Origin: Strix aluco
Lineage: Eukaryota; Chordata; Aves; Strigiformes; Strigidae
Length of the DNA: 64,000 nucleotides
Reading direction: 5' to 3'
NCBI RefSeq assembly: GCF_031877795.1
Contig: NC_133957.1
Location: 4,455,009-4,519,008 of the forward strand
The position numbers were made by a program, and so were the translations under genes. Shown piece after piece: positions 22,094 to 34,565 of this stretch. The first letter of the stretch is position 1. Every line of letters starts with the position of its first letter. The notes beneath the pieces are model-generated. The model worked only from the letters and a program-made list of their open reading frames with translations. It had not been told where the DNA came from and made no database searches.

Positions 22094-23514
22094 CTGGAAG
22101 GTGTAACAGTGACACTTTGAAAATCTAGAATCCCATTCACAGCAGACCCAAAGGATACACCTGTGTCTCCAGGCTGTGGCACCCTTCCTAAGTGGAGAAC
22201 ATAAGGCCGCCCCACACTGTTTCGTCATTAGACCATATTTAAGTGGCAGAGTTAAGATTCATAGAAGTAAAACTCCGTAAAAATATTCCCTGAGCCAAAA
22301 CAGCCTTTTGCTGTGGGTACAGTAAAAGAGCCACAACTATTTCTTTTAATGAACTTCATCTCTCAGCTGACAGTGAGATGCACCAAGGGTCCCTTCAAGG
22401 GTCTGCTGGAGATTCAGCTGTGGCTCCTGCCTTAAGTATTTACAGCACCATTTTCCCCTTCCCAGCATCCGATCTCTGCTATCCTGGATTGGCAACTTTG
22501 CATCTCCCTTTTTATTTACCCTTTTTCTGGCATCTGGACCATATCTCATAGAATCGTTTAGGCTGGAAAAGACCTTTAAGATCATCGAGTGCAGCTGTAG
22601 TCCTAGCACTGCCAAGCCCACCACTCCTTTCCCTGGATGTACGCAGGAACTGCTGCTCAGAAAATCACCTACGGATTTCAAATGCAGGGAAAGGACAGGG
22701 AGGGGGAGTTGGCTTTGCAGTCCCTCCCAGCTAGGCCACCTGCTGCATTTTTCATCCTCAGCCTCCACAGCATTGTATAGACAGAGCAAGAAGAAGCTAA
22801 GCCCTCAGGTACACACCGTGCAAAAGAGATTCCAGGCCAAAACAGCCCAAAGGCCCTGTGCAAACCAAGGCGGGCAAGGCCAGCAGCAGCGAGGCAGGCA
22901 GCCCCCGTCCCCTCCACGTTTCACCCCCAGCCCGGGTGCACTCACAGCCGCACCCCCGGGGAAGAAAGGGAGACAGGCCGGCACGTCCCCTCTCCGGCAG
23001 CAAAGCTTGCTCCCTGCCCGGCTCTGCTCGGGGGGAGAAGGGGCTCCAGCTCCCAGCCCCCGGACAGGGAAAGTGCTGCAGCCTCCAGGTGCCTCTCGCC
23101 CTGCACAAGAGACCCCCGCCCTGTGCTCCGGGGCAACCTCCCCCCTCAGACCCTCCCCAGACCAGCGGCTGCCGTGCAGGGACACAGATCCCACAGGAGG
23201 GCGAGCGCAGCCCGCGGCCAGCAGAGGTTGGGCAGGACCGAGGCCCCCCTGCCCCAGGCACCCCCCTCTCGCACAAGGGATGTCCCCAGCCCCGCGGCAT
23301 GGGGCAGGGGGTGCCACTGTCCCCCCCGAGCTCCCCCGCAGCCCCGGTCCCTGCTCTGCCCCGCTCCCAAGCCCCCCCTGCCCGCGGCTGAGCCGCCTGG
23401 CAGCACCGGCAGCCAGAGCTGCCCTCCGGCTTTCAGCCGGGGAGGGGACGCAGACACTACCCCCCAGCATCCCCCACCTCTCCCTCTCTGCACGGGCCGT
23501 GCGGACACACTCAC
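22094..23514 (-). other. Probable HYDIN 5'-UTR intron
   Basis: The region between the first coding exon and the proposed promoter. A candidate donor for a short non-coding first exon is CCC|GTGAGT, with the exon's last base at 23515. The region holds a CR1 fragment (22546-22640) and becomes strongly GC-rich from about 22850. Long open frames on both strands between 22.8 and 23.7 kb are effects of GC content. The splice pairing is an inference. Confidence 0.35.
22546..22640 (-). mobile_element. CR1 LINE 3' fragment
   Basis: Reads CTCATAGAATCGTTTAGGCT and then GGAAAAGACCTTTAAGATCA, the reverse complement of the CR1 3' end, which is diagnostic of bird and reptile genomes. It is short and diverged. 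Confidence 0.8.
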
Positions 23515-23550
23515 GGGAGGATCCCCGATGCCAGACGGGCTGTTTCCCCC

Positions 23551-23564
23551 ATTGCCAGGGCAAC
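23551..23564 (-). promoter_or_regulatory. X-box (RFX site) 1
   Basis: ATTGCCAGGGCAAC fits the RFX consensus GTNRCC-N(0-3)-RGYAAC with one mismatch in the first half-site and a perfect second half-site. RFX2 and RFX3, together with FOXJ1, drive motile-cilium genes. The site lies upstream of the HYDIN first coding exon. Confidence 0.7.
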
Positions 23565-23587
23565 TGGGCATCCCGGCCAGCCCCAAC

Positions 23588-23601
23588 ACTGCCATGGCAA
23601 C
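23588..23601 (-). promoter_or_regulatory. X-box (RFX site) 2
   Basis: ACTGCCATGGCAAC has the same 14-bp spacing as the first site, with a perfect GGCAAC half-site and a weaker partner (two mismatches). It starts 37 bp from the first site. Paired X-boxes are common in ciliary promoters. Confidence 0.65.
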
Positions 23602-23618
23602 GGCGGGGATGTGGCGGC

Positions 23619-23635
23619 GGGGGGGGGGGGGGGGG
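23619..23635 (+). repeat. Homopolymer G run
   Basis: Seventeen consecutive Gs, immediately upstream (HYDIN sense) of the X-box pair. It is a possible quadruplex former and a likely site of assembly error. Confidence 0.9.
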
Positions 23636-26600
23636 AGCAGCTCCGGGACACGGGGTCAGAGGGGACAGGGATGCTCAGTGCCCAAAGCACCCAGTGAGCA
23701 CAGCCAGCAGGGCCTGAAACCGCCTCCAGCACACCCGCCCGGCTCCAGCACAGCCACAGCCCCGGGTGCGTTACCCCGGCACGGGGCAGCGGCTACAGAC
23801 AGTCCCTTGCTGACCCCGTTCCGCTCTCTGACCCAGTCCTGGCCCTCACCATGCCTGGAGATGGAAAATTCCTCAGACAGACCCCCCCTCTCACAGAGCT
23901 CCCTGCCCAGGTACCCGGGTGCAGCTGAGACAGGGAAGTGGAGGGAGGACCAAGTCTCTTCCAGGCTTCTTCCCAATGACCGGGCTTATCGGTTCCAAGA
24001 AGGCTTGCAGGCCAGCCACAAAAGGAAGCATCAGCCATCTGTCCCCAGGGGAGACCCACGCTTTCACAAAGAGAGCCCAGAAGCTGAAATTCACAGCACC
24101 ATGGATGCTCAGGACCATGGAGTCAGAGGAGGTACGGGGTTTATGTCGCTGCCCCCTTCTCCATTCCTGGGGTTGGACATACCCACCTCTGCTCCCTCAG
24201 GGACCAACAAGCCCCTCTTCCCTTGCCAACACTCTCTCTGTCCCATGAGCTCCCCTCTGTTTTCCTGCACAATATCCAGCTGTCACCAGTAAGCTCAGCT
24301 TGGAGCCATCGTTCCCAACTCACACTTGGCTCTCAGCTGGCTGCCTGCGTTTCTGACTCCAAGAGGACACATGTGGAGCAGCCCAGGGCGTGGAGAGGGG
24401 ATCACACTGGCACACAGCCCAGCACAGAAGCAAGCCAGCCCCCTCAGCACTTCAGACAAGCCACCCTCCTCCATCCTAGCAGGGTCTGACCGAAACAGGC
24501 TGCGGGCCCTGCTCTCTTCAGAGGCACAGGGAACTGTTGGTTCATACAGGGAACCGCTCTACAGGGCTGAAAATCCATGCCCTGGGAAATGCTGCTGACA
24601 GCTCTCATCCTCCTGCAGAAACACACGAGCAGCAGCAGGCGTGTGGCATTATTAACCTCCCTCTTGCTGCAGTGCCAGAAGGACACAGGGCACCATCAGC
24701 CTGCATCCCCCCGCAGCCCTGCTGCAGGCTCCGAGACAAAGCCCCAGCACAGGCACTGCCCAGCTCTGGACACCAGGACCAGAGCCCCTGGGGGGTGACA
24801 CAGGCACATCAGAAACATCTTTCCTGGCATCAGTGCTGCACTCACCAGATCAAATCCACAGAATAACTGGGCACAGCTGGTGTCTTGCAGAGGACACGGA
24901 GCTGCAGCAAAGACAAAGACAAGGGCTGCCCCAGGGACAGTGAGGGCCCAGGGAGAGGAGGGCAGTGCTGGCACAGACAGCTTACACCATCCATGGGAGC
25001 ATTCCCTTCCCCTCTTTTAACCCATGAAGGAAGAACTCCAGCGCTCAACGAAGGGACTGACTGCGACACTCAAACCCTTTTAGATGCTATCAAAAGGTTT
25101 CCTACCAAATAACTGCAGTGAGATCACTTACCCAACTGCATCATCATGAAGTCCCAATCATGAATTCCAAAATGGGCAGCCCATAATCCTCTCTAATCCA
25201 AGCAGGGCTTGTACTTGTTTTCTTCTGAGAAAGAAGGGAAATAAAGTTGGCTCCTTTCAGCCATGTTTCCCCTGCCTTCCTCTGAGCAGTGCAATCCCAC
25301 ATCGCAGGGGAGAACATTGATTTTTTTTGGTAGCACACACCTCAACACACAGCCCTGGGTTTGCTTTCTCCTTTTTTATTCCCATGTTCGGAATCAATTT
25401 TTTTCCTCACTTCCTGTTTATTTTACATCCCACTTCCAAACCCTGAGCTGGTTCTCTACTCCTTTTCTAAATCAAGACAGTATCTCAAATGCCTACATTT
25501 TGCACACCCTGACATTAGTGGTGCAGCCATGAAATCCAAAAAGAGTAAATTGTTTTTTCCCCACTGCTTTTTGAAACAAAGCAAAGTCCTTGGCCCCAAC
25601 AAATGTAATGCCTCCTAGGTTTTCTTTTTCTGTAGTACTATGAAACCATTCAATCCAGCCAGCTGTCTTTGTGTAAATGCAGAAGAAAATTTACAAGCCT
25701 CAAGAAGTTAATCACAGCTCAAAGGGAATCTCTGACATGGAGGTTAGCAAGGCAGTAACTGTGAGGCTGTGACTGCCAGCAGACAATGCCACAGGAAGAT
25801 GGGTCCATTCTGGATGGAGGTTCAGGCCTGACCCAGCAGGGTACTGCCCTTAGGCATCTCAGCCTAAACAAGAAAGTGGACAGTTTTCAAGGGCACTGAT
25901 CACCTACACAGTTACAGGATGCTTCGATAGTTCTGGGGCTCACTCTACCTTAATCCTAACTCTCCTGGCCTTGTGTTTCCTCTGGAAGCTAAAAACCACC
26001 TAAGTCCCCACCATATTGAGGGCAGAAACACGCTGCAGTACCAGCGCACTGTAGGAGCAGGGCTTAGTGGCCTTTCACAGTCACAGAGGCAGAGCAGGGG
26101 TCAGTCTCTCCTCCTCCACACCCAGCTCTTCTCCTCAGCTGGCAGGGTCCTGCCAGGGCACTCTCCATCCCACCCAGTGCCATGGGGCACCACAGGCTGG
26201 GGAGCACCAGGCCCTCCTCTCCTCCACCCAAGGAGGGCACAGAGCCTCCTTCAGAGCCCAAGCACATGGCAGCTCTCTACTTCTGGGCATCTCACACATT
26301 TAAAACCATGGCAATACCTGAGCACCCACAGCCCAGCAAGATCCTCCCATGGTCAGCTCCAAGGACCACGCTAAATGCCACAAGTGGTCCTTCCCTCCAA
26401 CTTCTTCAGGCCAAGAAAAAAAGAACCTCATGTGCTTTACCTGGTCCACAACAGCTTGGTTGGCATTTGCCGCTTCTGGCATCACTTGGCAGCTCCATTT
26501 GCAGTGGGACGGGTCTCCTTGGCTCCTGGCTTCACAGCAAATCGGTCATCTAAAGCCCCAGCAGGTCCAGTACCTCTCCTGCAGGGCACTTTCAAACACC

Positions 26601-29388
26601 AACATCTGGGTCTGTGATTTGAAGCAAAGGAGAGGAAGATTAGAAAAAACAAGAGCTGTAAATGGGACACAGGGAAGGGACAAACCCAGCCCGTGACATG
26701 CATTCCAGCCTCAGCCCACAGGAGCCCCAGGCACAGTCACGGCAGCTACAAAGCACCACAGCGTGCTCAGAAGCAGTGCTGGGAAAGGAGCAGCTTGCTT
26801 CATTTATGCCTTGTGAAGCACTGAAGGGACAAGCTGGTCTCCTCGCCACTGCCAGGCCAGCGGGTGCAGCTCCCTGCAGCACACGGGCTGTGCCAAGAGG
26901 TGCTGGGGCAGCCTGAAGGCACCAGCTCTGCTGGGCGAGGAAGTTACAATGTGAAATGGCATCAAGAAAAAAGGCAAAGTGGAATGTGGCTTTACCTACT
27001 CTGGGCAGTTGCCTTCACAGGCTTAATACAACCACACAACAGCCACAATTGCTGAGTTTGAACTCAAGCAAAATCCCAAAGCAATTGCTGGATTAGTCAA
27101 ATATTTGGCTGCATTTGTATCCGAAAGTCTTTTGCCAAAAAAACTGGGCGTTTTGTTAAAGAACAGCCACACAGAGGCCGTCCTGGGCTGGAACCTGAGC
27201 CAGGGCTTTATGATTTTTAAACAGGGCACCTAGTGCATCCCTTCAAAGAGCCTCTGCCCTCTGCCGTGGAAGTACTGTCAGACTCCACAGCTTTGACGTG
27301 ATCGAGGTCTCCACGCTGACTCCCAGCACATCACATTTTGGTAGTGGGAGCAGAAGGGCAGGTTTTCATTTTCCACACAGAGATTGTCCAAGCTGAACTG
27401 TTAAACCAGCTCCTCGGGTTCTTCCTTTGAACCTCTTCCCATCCTTCACACATCCCAGGAACTACCATGAATCAAAGAGCCAGCAACAAAACCAGCCTCA
27501 AACATCTCCTGTAGATTCGCCTTGAGAGAAACCTTCCCACTCGTGAAAAAACAGCTTTGTAATAAGTACACAGCCTCAAAAGAAGAGGGGAAAACCCTTC
27601 AAAACACAAAGCAGGAGTGGAGCCACTTGTGAAATCAGAGCGGATGATCAGAAACACTGATCGGTCTGTGCAGGGAGCACCAAAGGCCTGAAAGAATGAA
27701 TCTGCCAAGCCACTGATATCATTTTAAACAGCTGGGATTTTAGAAGACAAGACAGTAGCCACATTAAAAAAATTATCTAGGGTTTCCCTTTAGCACAGCC
27801 TCAAGGCACATACCTTCTTTTAACCCTCCTTGGCTGCTGCTCCCACCTTTTTAATCAGGAACTGGATGCTGATTTCTCCCAGACAGGTTCACAGTACCTC
27901 GTTGGGCTGAACACAGAAAGATGGCTTCTGTTTAATTTTCCTATGACTAGAAGACAGAGGTTTCCAAACCTGTTTGGAAACTTTTTTTTTCCCTGTCTGG
28001 TCTCACCAGCACTGGGAACTCCTTTTACAAATGATATCTCATAAAAATACATCTGGTATTAACCAAGCCAGCTACATCAAACCTTCCCAAGGAATAGCTG
28101 GGCTGCAGGGGAGCTGATGAACCTCCTTATGGAGCAGATCTGGGTAACCAGCCCAGCAAGGAGACTGCTCAGGAAGCCTCCTTGTGAGTAACACTTCTTC
28201 TCCATGAGCAAGAGCAGTGACAGCTTTGCAGGCTGACTCTGGGAGGCTCCAGCTGCTGGCACAACACAGCTCCCTCCTCCGCTGGTTTGCAAGCCCCCCC
28301 TCCCCAGGCAGAGGCAGCAGAAGAGGTAGCCAACCTCCCTTCAGACGGGACATCCGAGTCTATAATGGCAGCTTCCATCCCTGGGCTTAGCTTCCTTCCT
28401 CTCCACAGCTCAGAGAGCTTTTCTGCCTTGTTGGACACACTGGTCCCTCCCTGCCCTGAACTCGGGAGAGGGCCCTGGGGAGGTCGGACTGGCCCCTCCA
28501 CGCTTTCAAGCTTGCTGGGCTGTATCTCTGTGCAAGCCACAGTCCCTGCACATAAGGTCAGCCCTTTTTTTAGTCTCTCTGGCAAAGCGAGCTGAAAAGC
28601 AGCTGGGGAGAAGCATTCACTTGGGACAGTCGGATTTCTCCTTCCCAGCGAGCGGCATTTGCAGGGCAGCAGACAAACTGGCTGACATTTGCCGAGAGCT
28701 CTGAAGGCACACAAACCTCTAGAAATGCCCATCATCAGTCCTGCTGTTCTTGGCCCACAAAGCTTGTCTGTCTCCCACAAAAGCTACGACACAAAAGCAC
28801 AACCCTTGCACAGAGCCTGTCTCCCTACGCTCCTCCTCCTTGACTTAACTGTCCCCTTGAGCCCACAGAAAAATTTCAAGGCCTAGAAACACCTGGTATG
28901 AAATGAAAACAAAGGTCAGATATCAAGTGCAACCTCTCCTGGGGATGTACGCCCAACAAGAAACCCTCTCTCATTATGGTCATAATGCAGGTAAGCCTGA
29001 AACAGCTGCTCTTGAGGAAAGAAGCAGTACAAGGAGCTCCTCCCCAGCACATCACTCCCAGAGCCCTGCTTGGTCCCCGGGCAGGGCAGGGGCTGCTGCC
29101 AGCATGGGCTCCCTGCCCTCACAAATTCTCCCCTCGACATTCCCACTTGCCCCAGGTCTATGTACAGGTTCATCTGGCAACTTCACAGCAACAGCAGCTG
29201 TCTTTCCAGTCAAATAAATTCATCTAGAAGAGAAAAGGCAGCTAGCGTCTGCTCCCTGGCAGAGCTTGCAGCAGACAGCAATACTGATACATTTCTTCAT
29301 GTTTTCTAATGCTTTTTTCTCTTCCCTTCACTCCTCATAAAGCAGACTGCATGGGTCATCAGCAGGATCAGGCACAGAAACATGGAAA

Positions 29389-29535
29389 AATTTAGGAGGA
29401 AGAGACTTTGGATGTCTCTGGTCCAACCCCTCTGCACAAAACAGACAATTTCAAAGTTCAAACAGATTGTGCAGGGATGCATCCAGCAGTGTGAAATATC
29501 TCCCAGGATGGAGATTCCCCACCTCTCTGGATCAC
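29389..29535 (-). mobile_element. Diverged CR1 fragment
   Basis: Contains TCTCTGGTCCAACCCCTCTG, GCAGGGATGCATCCAGCAGT and GGATGGAGATTCCCCACCTC, matching the internal part of the CR1 3' region in reverse orientation at a diverged level. Confidence 0.65.
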
Positions 29536-31275
29536 AATAAACTTTTACCTGCCTTTTAAGTTACCAGACGTTTGTCCTCAGCTACAGCACAGGCTCCAAG
29601 AGATACTGTGTGTTGTGACCCTGCAGCCTTCGTTCTGGACGTCAACCTCAGCACGTGCCTTCAAAGTCCTTGGCTCCTGGAAAAGAAGAGAAAGTCTCCT
29701 GGTTTGGGTGGTTCTTTAAGCAGCCATCTGCTGAGACCAAAATGCCAGTTGCCTCCTACCAAAGATAAAAGCCAAAGCCAGCGTACAGCAGAAAGGCAGG
29801 GGGGTCATCGACCTTGTGCACAGGAGTGCCAGATGTGCCATGGACCAATAATCCCATGGAAATAAAAGGTACCACTTGCCTTTAAATATGGGTGATTGCA
29901 ACGAATTGGTGCAGACTTGTGTCTGCTCCAAGTACTTTAAAGTGCTAACGTCTGCCCCGGGGCCCTTTCAGTAAGAAGCCCTTGGAGACACAGGCTGCCA
30001 GACTTGTGCCAGCCAGAAGAGGAGAGGGCAGCATGTCAGTGATTCTGGCTGAACTGGCTCTCGGGAGGAAGAGTTTCATTTTTGGTGCTACACCACACAT
30101 CTGCACTTAGGACTTGTCCACATCTGACTGACACAACCACTGCAATAACACAGCGCAAAACCCAAAGTCTGTCCTCACACTTGATAACCACGCCTAGAGG
30201 GCACAGCTCATGAAAACACAGGGCCAGCCCTGAAACAGAGATCTGCCCAGGGCATGGGGAGAAGGGGAGGAAGATGCAGGGCTGGAAGCACTGGGTTCCT
30301 GAAGCTAACAGCAGCACGGATGCAATCTAGACAAAAAGCTCTGCCTGCTGCATTCCCATTGCGTAATTAGTGGGAGGTTTAGCTTTCTGTATCTGTAAGG
30401 TTGTCCTATACCTTGCTAGAGGGGTATGTCTCATGCAGATCTGCAGTAGGGGATGTCCCAGTTCACTCAGCCCCGGCAAATCAAAGCTGTATCCTAATGA
30501 CAGAAAGCAGAGCTGAGCTGAGAGATGGGACCACTTGTGAAAGCCACTGCCTGACATCCAGGACAGAAGAGCAGAGGTCTCCAGTCTCCATCACAAGGAG
30601 CGTCTCCCAAAGTGCCTCCTACCTTCTGGTCGGTAAAGCCATAACTTACAGACCGGTGACAGCTTTGAGAAAGGGTCCGAAACCTCCACTACGAACAGCA
30701 GACGAGCCCCAGATGTCTTCAGCACAGGGTTGGCTGGATTATTCACAGCCAGGGAATCAGCTAAATGCAGTTTAACTCATTTCCCTGCTTAATCTAGAGC
30801 ACTTTTAAATCCCCATAGATTGATCCAAGTTGCCAGAGGTATTTTAACCCTTGAGACCCCAAGATGCTAAACACTGGTTAAGAAAGCCATTTTAAATGTA
30901 CAAATCGAATTTCCTTCAGTGTTTCAGTAACTGTGAATGAACTGCTCATCCATCCTGGCTACCAGCTCTTGCTAGAAGTGGGATTCATTCGGCTCCATCT
31001 TGCTTAAAATACTGAGCTGAATCAGCAGATCCTGTCCTGGAGGAACAGGTGACCCTGCCCTGAACCTCTGTGCATCACGCAGCCCCAATCTGCCGCTGCA
31101 GATTAAGGGCCAGAAGTGAAACAGAAACAGGACAAAGAATAAACTGACAAACTGCTGGGTTTGGAGGCCTGGTATCCCCCTCCCAAAAGACACGTCCAAA
31201 GACACCTGGGCTAAACGATTGTTCCTTCAAGTACAAGAGGTAATACAGTAAACCCCCTTCTTTTCTCTGGGATTT

Positions 31276-31323
31276 GGTCACCAGAGAGCTGCCCACCTGG
31301 TAGGGTCACCAGAGAGCTGCCCA
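31276..31323. repeat. Tandem repeat, 28-bp unit x 1.7
   Basis: GGTCACCAGAGAGCTGCCCA occurs at 31276 and again at 31304, a 28-bp tandem duplication with a partial second copy. Confidence 0.85.
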
Positions 31324-33732
31324 TCAGCCCCTGGACAGACGAGCACACATCCTAATTAAAGGCAACATGTAAAAGCCCAAAGCAACAAAAGTAGAGATTC
31401 ATTGGTGGCATTTGGCAAGTGACAAAGATACAGCAGCTTTTGGGAACAGTTCTTTGAAAGGAAAGCCAGAGTTGATAGGCATCCCCGCTGGAAGGCTCTT
31501 ACAGAGGAGAGTGTTAAACAGCGTCAACTGGCAGGTTTAAGCATTGTCTGGGAAATGTCAAACACTGTCAAGACACCACAGAGCTCTCTGCAGCCAAGCC
31601 CCAGCGAGGGACTCCTGTGGGCTCATCTCTGAGAACACAGACTGATGGGCCACCAGCCCTGCCCACAGAAAACACCTTATTAGCAGCTGGTGCAGAGAGT
31701 ACAGCGCCCTCAAAACCACCAAACCAGCCAGGTCAGCCCACCCAGACACCCAGCATCTCCCCGCAGTACCTGCAGCCACACCTGCAGCCCAGCCCTGCTT
31801 GTCAGGATCCTCTCGGACTGGTCGGGTCAGCGCTCCCAGCCTTCCAAACCCCGGCCTTCTGGGAGCTGCACTCAGCCCAGCGCAGGGAAAAAAGATGAAG
31901 ACACCCCTTAACTCGATTTGGAGACTTCCAGGAATTCTCCCACCTCAGGGAAAAGGAAATGGAACGAAAATTTTTGTTCAGTTTTTCCAAAGCAAAATAA
32001 AACCCAACACTGCAGCAGCGAGACAGCTGTCCCAGGAGTAGAGATCTTCAAAGCCTCTGGCTTCCAGCTGCATGGGATTGCTTTATAGCACCTTACACAA
32101 AACCCACAATAAAATACCTCCGACAAGTTACCAAACAAACAGCATTAAGGTTGTCCACAGGATTAGGCATTGGCTTCTAACCCCCCTATTCTTTGGTACC
32201 TTCAGCAAACCGCCAGCTCTGATTCAGCCTTCGGTTGGTTTCTGAAAGGGTGACAAAAGCAGCTTCAGCAAGATCAGAGTCAGACCACAAAATCTGCTTC
32301 CTTTAGAGATCAGGCCCTGCTGTCTCTGAGCAGCTCAGATCCCCCAACAGCCGCTGGGCCTGCAGGAACTGAACAGCTCGAGTCTGACCAGGGGACGAGG
32401 CAAGGCCTGGGGAAGAAGGCCAGCTGTGAAACAGTCTGACAGAGAAGAGGGGAGAGAGAAAATGTGGGGCAATAGAGCTTCCCAGGGAGATTAAAAGAAT
32501 CAGGGCTTCGTGAACCCAATCCATGAACTAGAGGTTCTGTATCTGTACAGATGTTACTGTACTCGGAATGGCAGAACACTAAAATCCACTGCCCAGGGGG
32601 AACAGAGAAGCTTTGGAGATGAGCACAGAGCACAGCACTGCCAACTCTTTAACAGCCAGCAGAGCACACCTCCTCCCGGGGGGGGCAGCTCTAACTGCCA
32701 CACTGCTGCCAGGGAGGACAGGGGAGGAGAGTCAGGACAGCTGCAAAAAGTTCAGGAGACTTCTCAAAGGGGAAAAAAAGGAAAGAGAAAATAACCAAGA
32801 TCTTTTTACCAGGCTGTCTGTGACAAGAGCCATCAAAACATGAGAGTGGGTGATGGACAGCTGGGGAGAACAGTCAGGATTGGACAAAACAGTTCAGGCA
32901 GCATGAAATCAGAACGAAAATGAACATTCATAAAAAAAATCTCTTAGTATTTGGCTTTGCCTTAGAGGTACCTCTGTGTCACAAGGTAAATATCCCATTC
33001 CACTGCCCAGAGGCAGATTTATTCCAACAGAGAATTATTCCAGTAACCAAGGGCTTTTCTACACAATAACCTCTGCAGCCTGGGGCAATGCAGCCGTGCA
33101 TTCGAGTACATGCACACCCAGGGTGTGCAGGCTGGCAGCTGAAACCTTCCCATACTTCTCTCTTCATTGCTGCTGAAACATTTTGACTTCCCAACCCTAC
33201 ACTCTGGTTCTGCAATAATTCCCCACACAGTCAAACTACAGTTTCAGGCACATCCCATTGCCTGCCCAGGATGGAATCCCCAAAGCGCAACTGTTCCCAA
33301 TTCCATTTTGCCCGTGGGAAACAATGGGATAGAGAGGGATGTGTGCAGGCACTTCAGCAATGCACACGGCCGAACCACACAGGAACAGCTGGTGTGAGGT
33401 GGAAGATGGTGAGACAGAAGCGAGACCACTGGGGTTGTCAGGTGCCAATTCAACACCTGGGAATGACAGAAGTAGTAGAGGAAATTCTAACTGCTTTTAA
33501 AATACCAAGAAATAACTGCTACTGGCCTGAGGTTTAGACTGGAATATCTCTTTATAACACAAAATGAAACTTCAAGATGTCCTGGTGACCCTGTGTGACC
33601 CCTCTTCAAACAGATCACCATTCTGAATCCTCTCAGCTGCTTCTCCTGTGACACTGAACACCTGACAACTCTTTCACTGCCAGTGGTCCTGCTGCCTCTC
33701 CTGATCCATCACATTTTCATCTCCACCTTCAG

Positions 33733-33820
33733 ATGCCCATGTACCAGTGCTGGGACGCCGTGGGGGTGGGGGACGGCGCCTCCACCATCACCGGGGCCAC
33801 CCTCACCTGGGTGCTGCGGG
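33733..33820 (+). pseudogene. Isolated GC-rich exon, possibly RUSF1-like
   Basis: An 88-bp segment with an acceptor (TCTCCACCTTCAG) and a donor (GCGGG|GTGAGT). It reads 29 codons plus one base, including YQCWDAVGVGDGAST and ITGATLTWVLR. The GVGD…ATLTWVLR pattern resembles the DUF647/RUS-domain protein RUSF1 (C16orf58), where a charged Asp follows, as the leftover G would allow. That comparison is from memory. Codon GC is far above its surroundings, and the intron-like sequence after it (ATCCCAAACCCCCCCTTTTC) looks like avian microchromosome sequence. An LTR begins 114 bp downstream, and no other exon of the same gene is nearby, so it appears to be a stranded fragment. Confidence 0.45.
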
Positions 33821-33933
33821 GTGAGTCCCCCCGATCCCAAACCCCCCCTTTTCACCCCAAAATGGCCCTTGGTCCCCAGATCGATGTTTGACCACCAAAT
33901 CCCCCAGTTTTACCCCAGAATTTCTGTTTGACC

Positions 33934-34565
33934 TGATTCGCGGAAACAGACTCTACAACTCGCAGAGATTTATAAAGCACCAGTCTGGCGCCGGGGTGCA
34001 AGGGGATTTCTCCACAAAGCTTTCACCCCAACAGCACATTTTACCAGAAACTTATCGAGTGTGGATATACATATTCATTGGATTGCATAACACAAATATC
34101 CATATGCATAAGTGAGGCTGGGTTAGCTCTAGAGGCTGGTGTCAGCAGTTTATGTTCTCTTTGCACCTGCGCATTGCCTCCTGGGGGGCGTCTCTGGGGG
34201 GCTGTTGGAGGAAGGCTCATAGTCCTCACCTTGTACTTTTCCTCGGAGCATGTGCAGATTCTCTTAGCCAATTTCTTGAACAACAAGAGTGGTTCCCGCT
34301 GGTTTATCACCTCTATCATATCTAAAAGCACCAGTATATTAGTTTCTACCATCCATACATGGCTATCTATCCACTACAAAGACTAAACTTATTAGAACAC
34401 ATCTGCTTTGCAAGGACATGTCTCTTATTTTTGCTCAACATTGTAGTTCTTGCTAGGTTTCCACAGAACAGTCAGGCAAGCAGGATTATTAAGCAATATT
34501 CAGAAATCATTATAAGTTGCTATAAGTAAATAAGGTGCAAAGCAGGTGATCATTTCCTTGTATCA
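33934..34565 (-). mobile_element. LTR A (ERV LTR, minus orientation)
   Basis: On the minus strand it starts TGATACAAGG and ends TTCCGCGAATCA, with GGTGCTTTATAAATCTCTGC before the U5-like end. The terminal TG…CA and the CGCGAATCA ending are typical of avian betaretrovirus-like (ERVK) LTRs. Its right edge coincides exactly with the start of the inverted PAPOLG-like segment at 34566. No internal retroviral sequence adjoins it. Boundaries are my own reading, and no target duplication is evident (flanks …TTGACC and GTACAC…). Confidence 0.6.

Larger units (their letters stand above)
22850..23660. promoter_or_regulatory. GC-rich block / CpG island at the HYDIN 5' end
   Basis: About 800 bp of strongly GC-rich sequence with many CpGs, contrasting with its neighbours, and including a run of 17 Gs at 23619-23635. 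It carries the X-box pair. It most likely holds the HYDIN transcription start, given that the first coding exon lies 1.4 kb downstream on the minus strand. Confidence 0.6.
23661..33732. other. Intergenic region upstream of HYDIN
   Basis: About 10 kb with no exon that I can support. It contains a CR1-like fragment (29389-29535) and a 28-bp repeat (31276-31323). Numerous open frames under 130 codons lack splice signals or known similarity. CMTR2, the usual vertebrate neighbour upstream of HYDIN, has a long single-exon frame that would be obvious and is not seen. Confidence 0.55.

Noticed and set aside
22773-24292. Several open frames of 150-390 codons on both strands in the GC-rich block
   Set aside because: All frames and both strands are open at once, as expected from GC-rich sequence without stops. 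Compositions are Pro/Ala/Gly/Arg-rich with no recognised domain.
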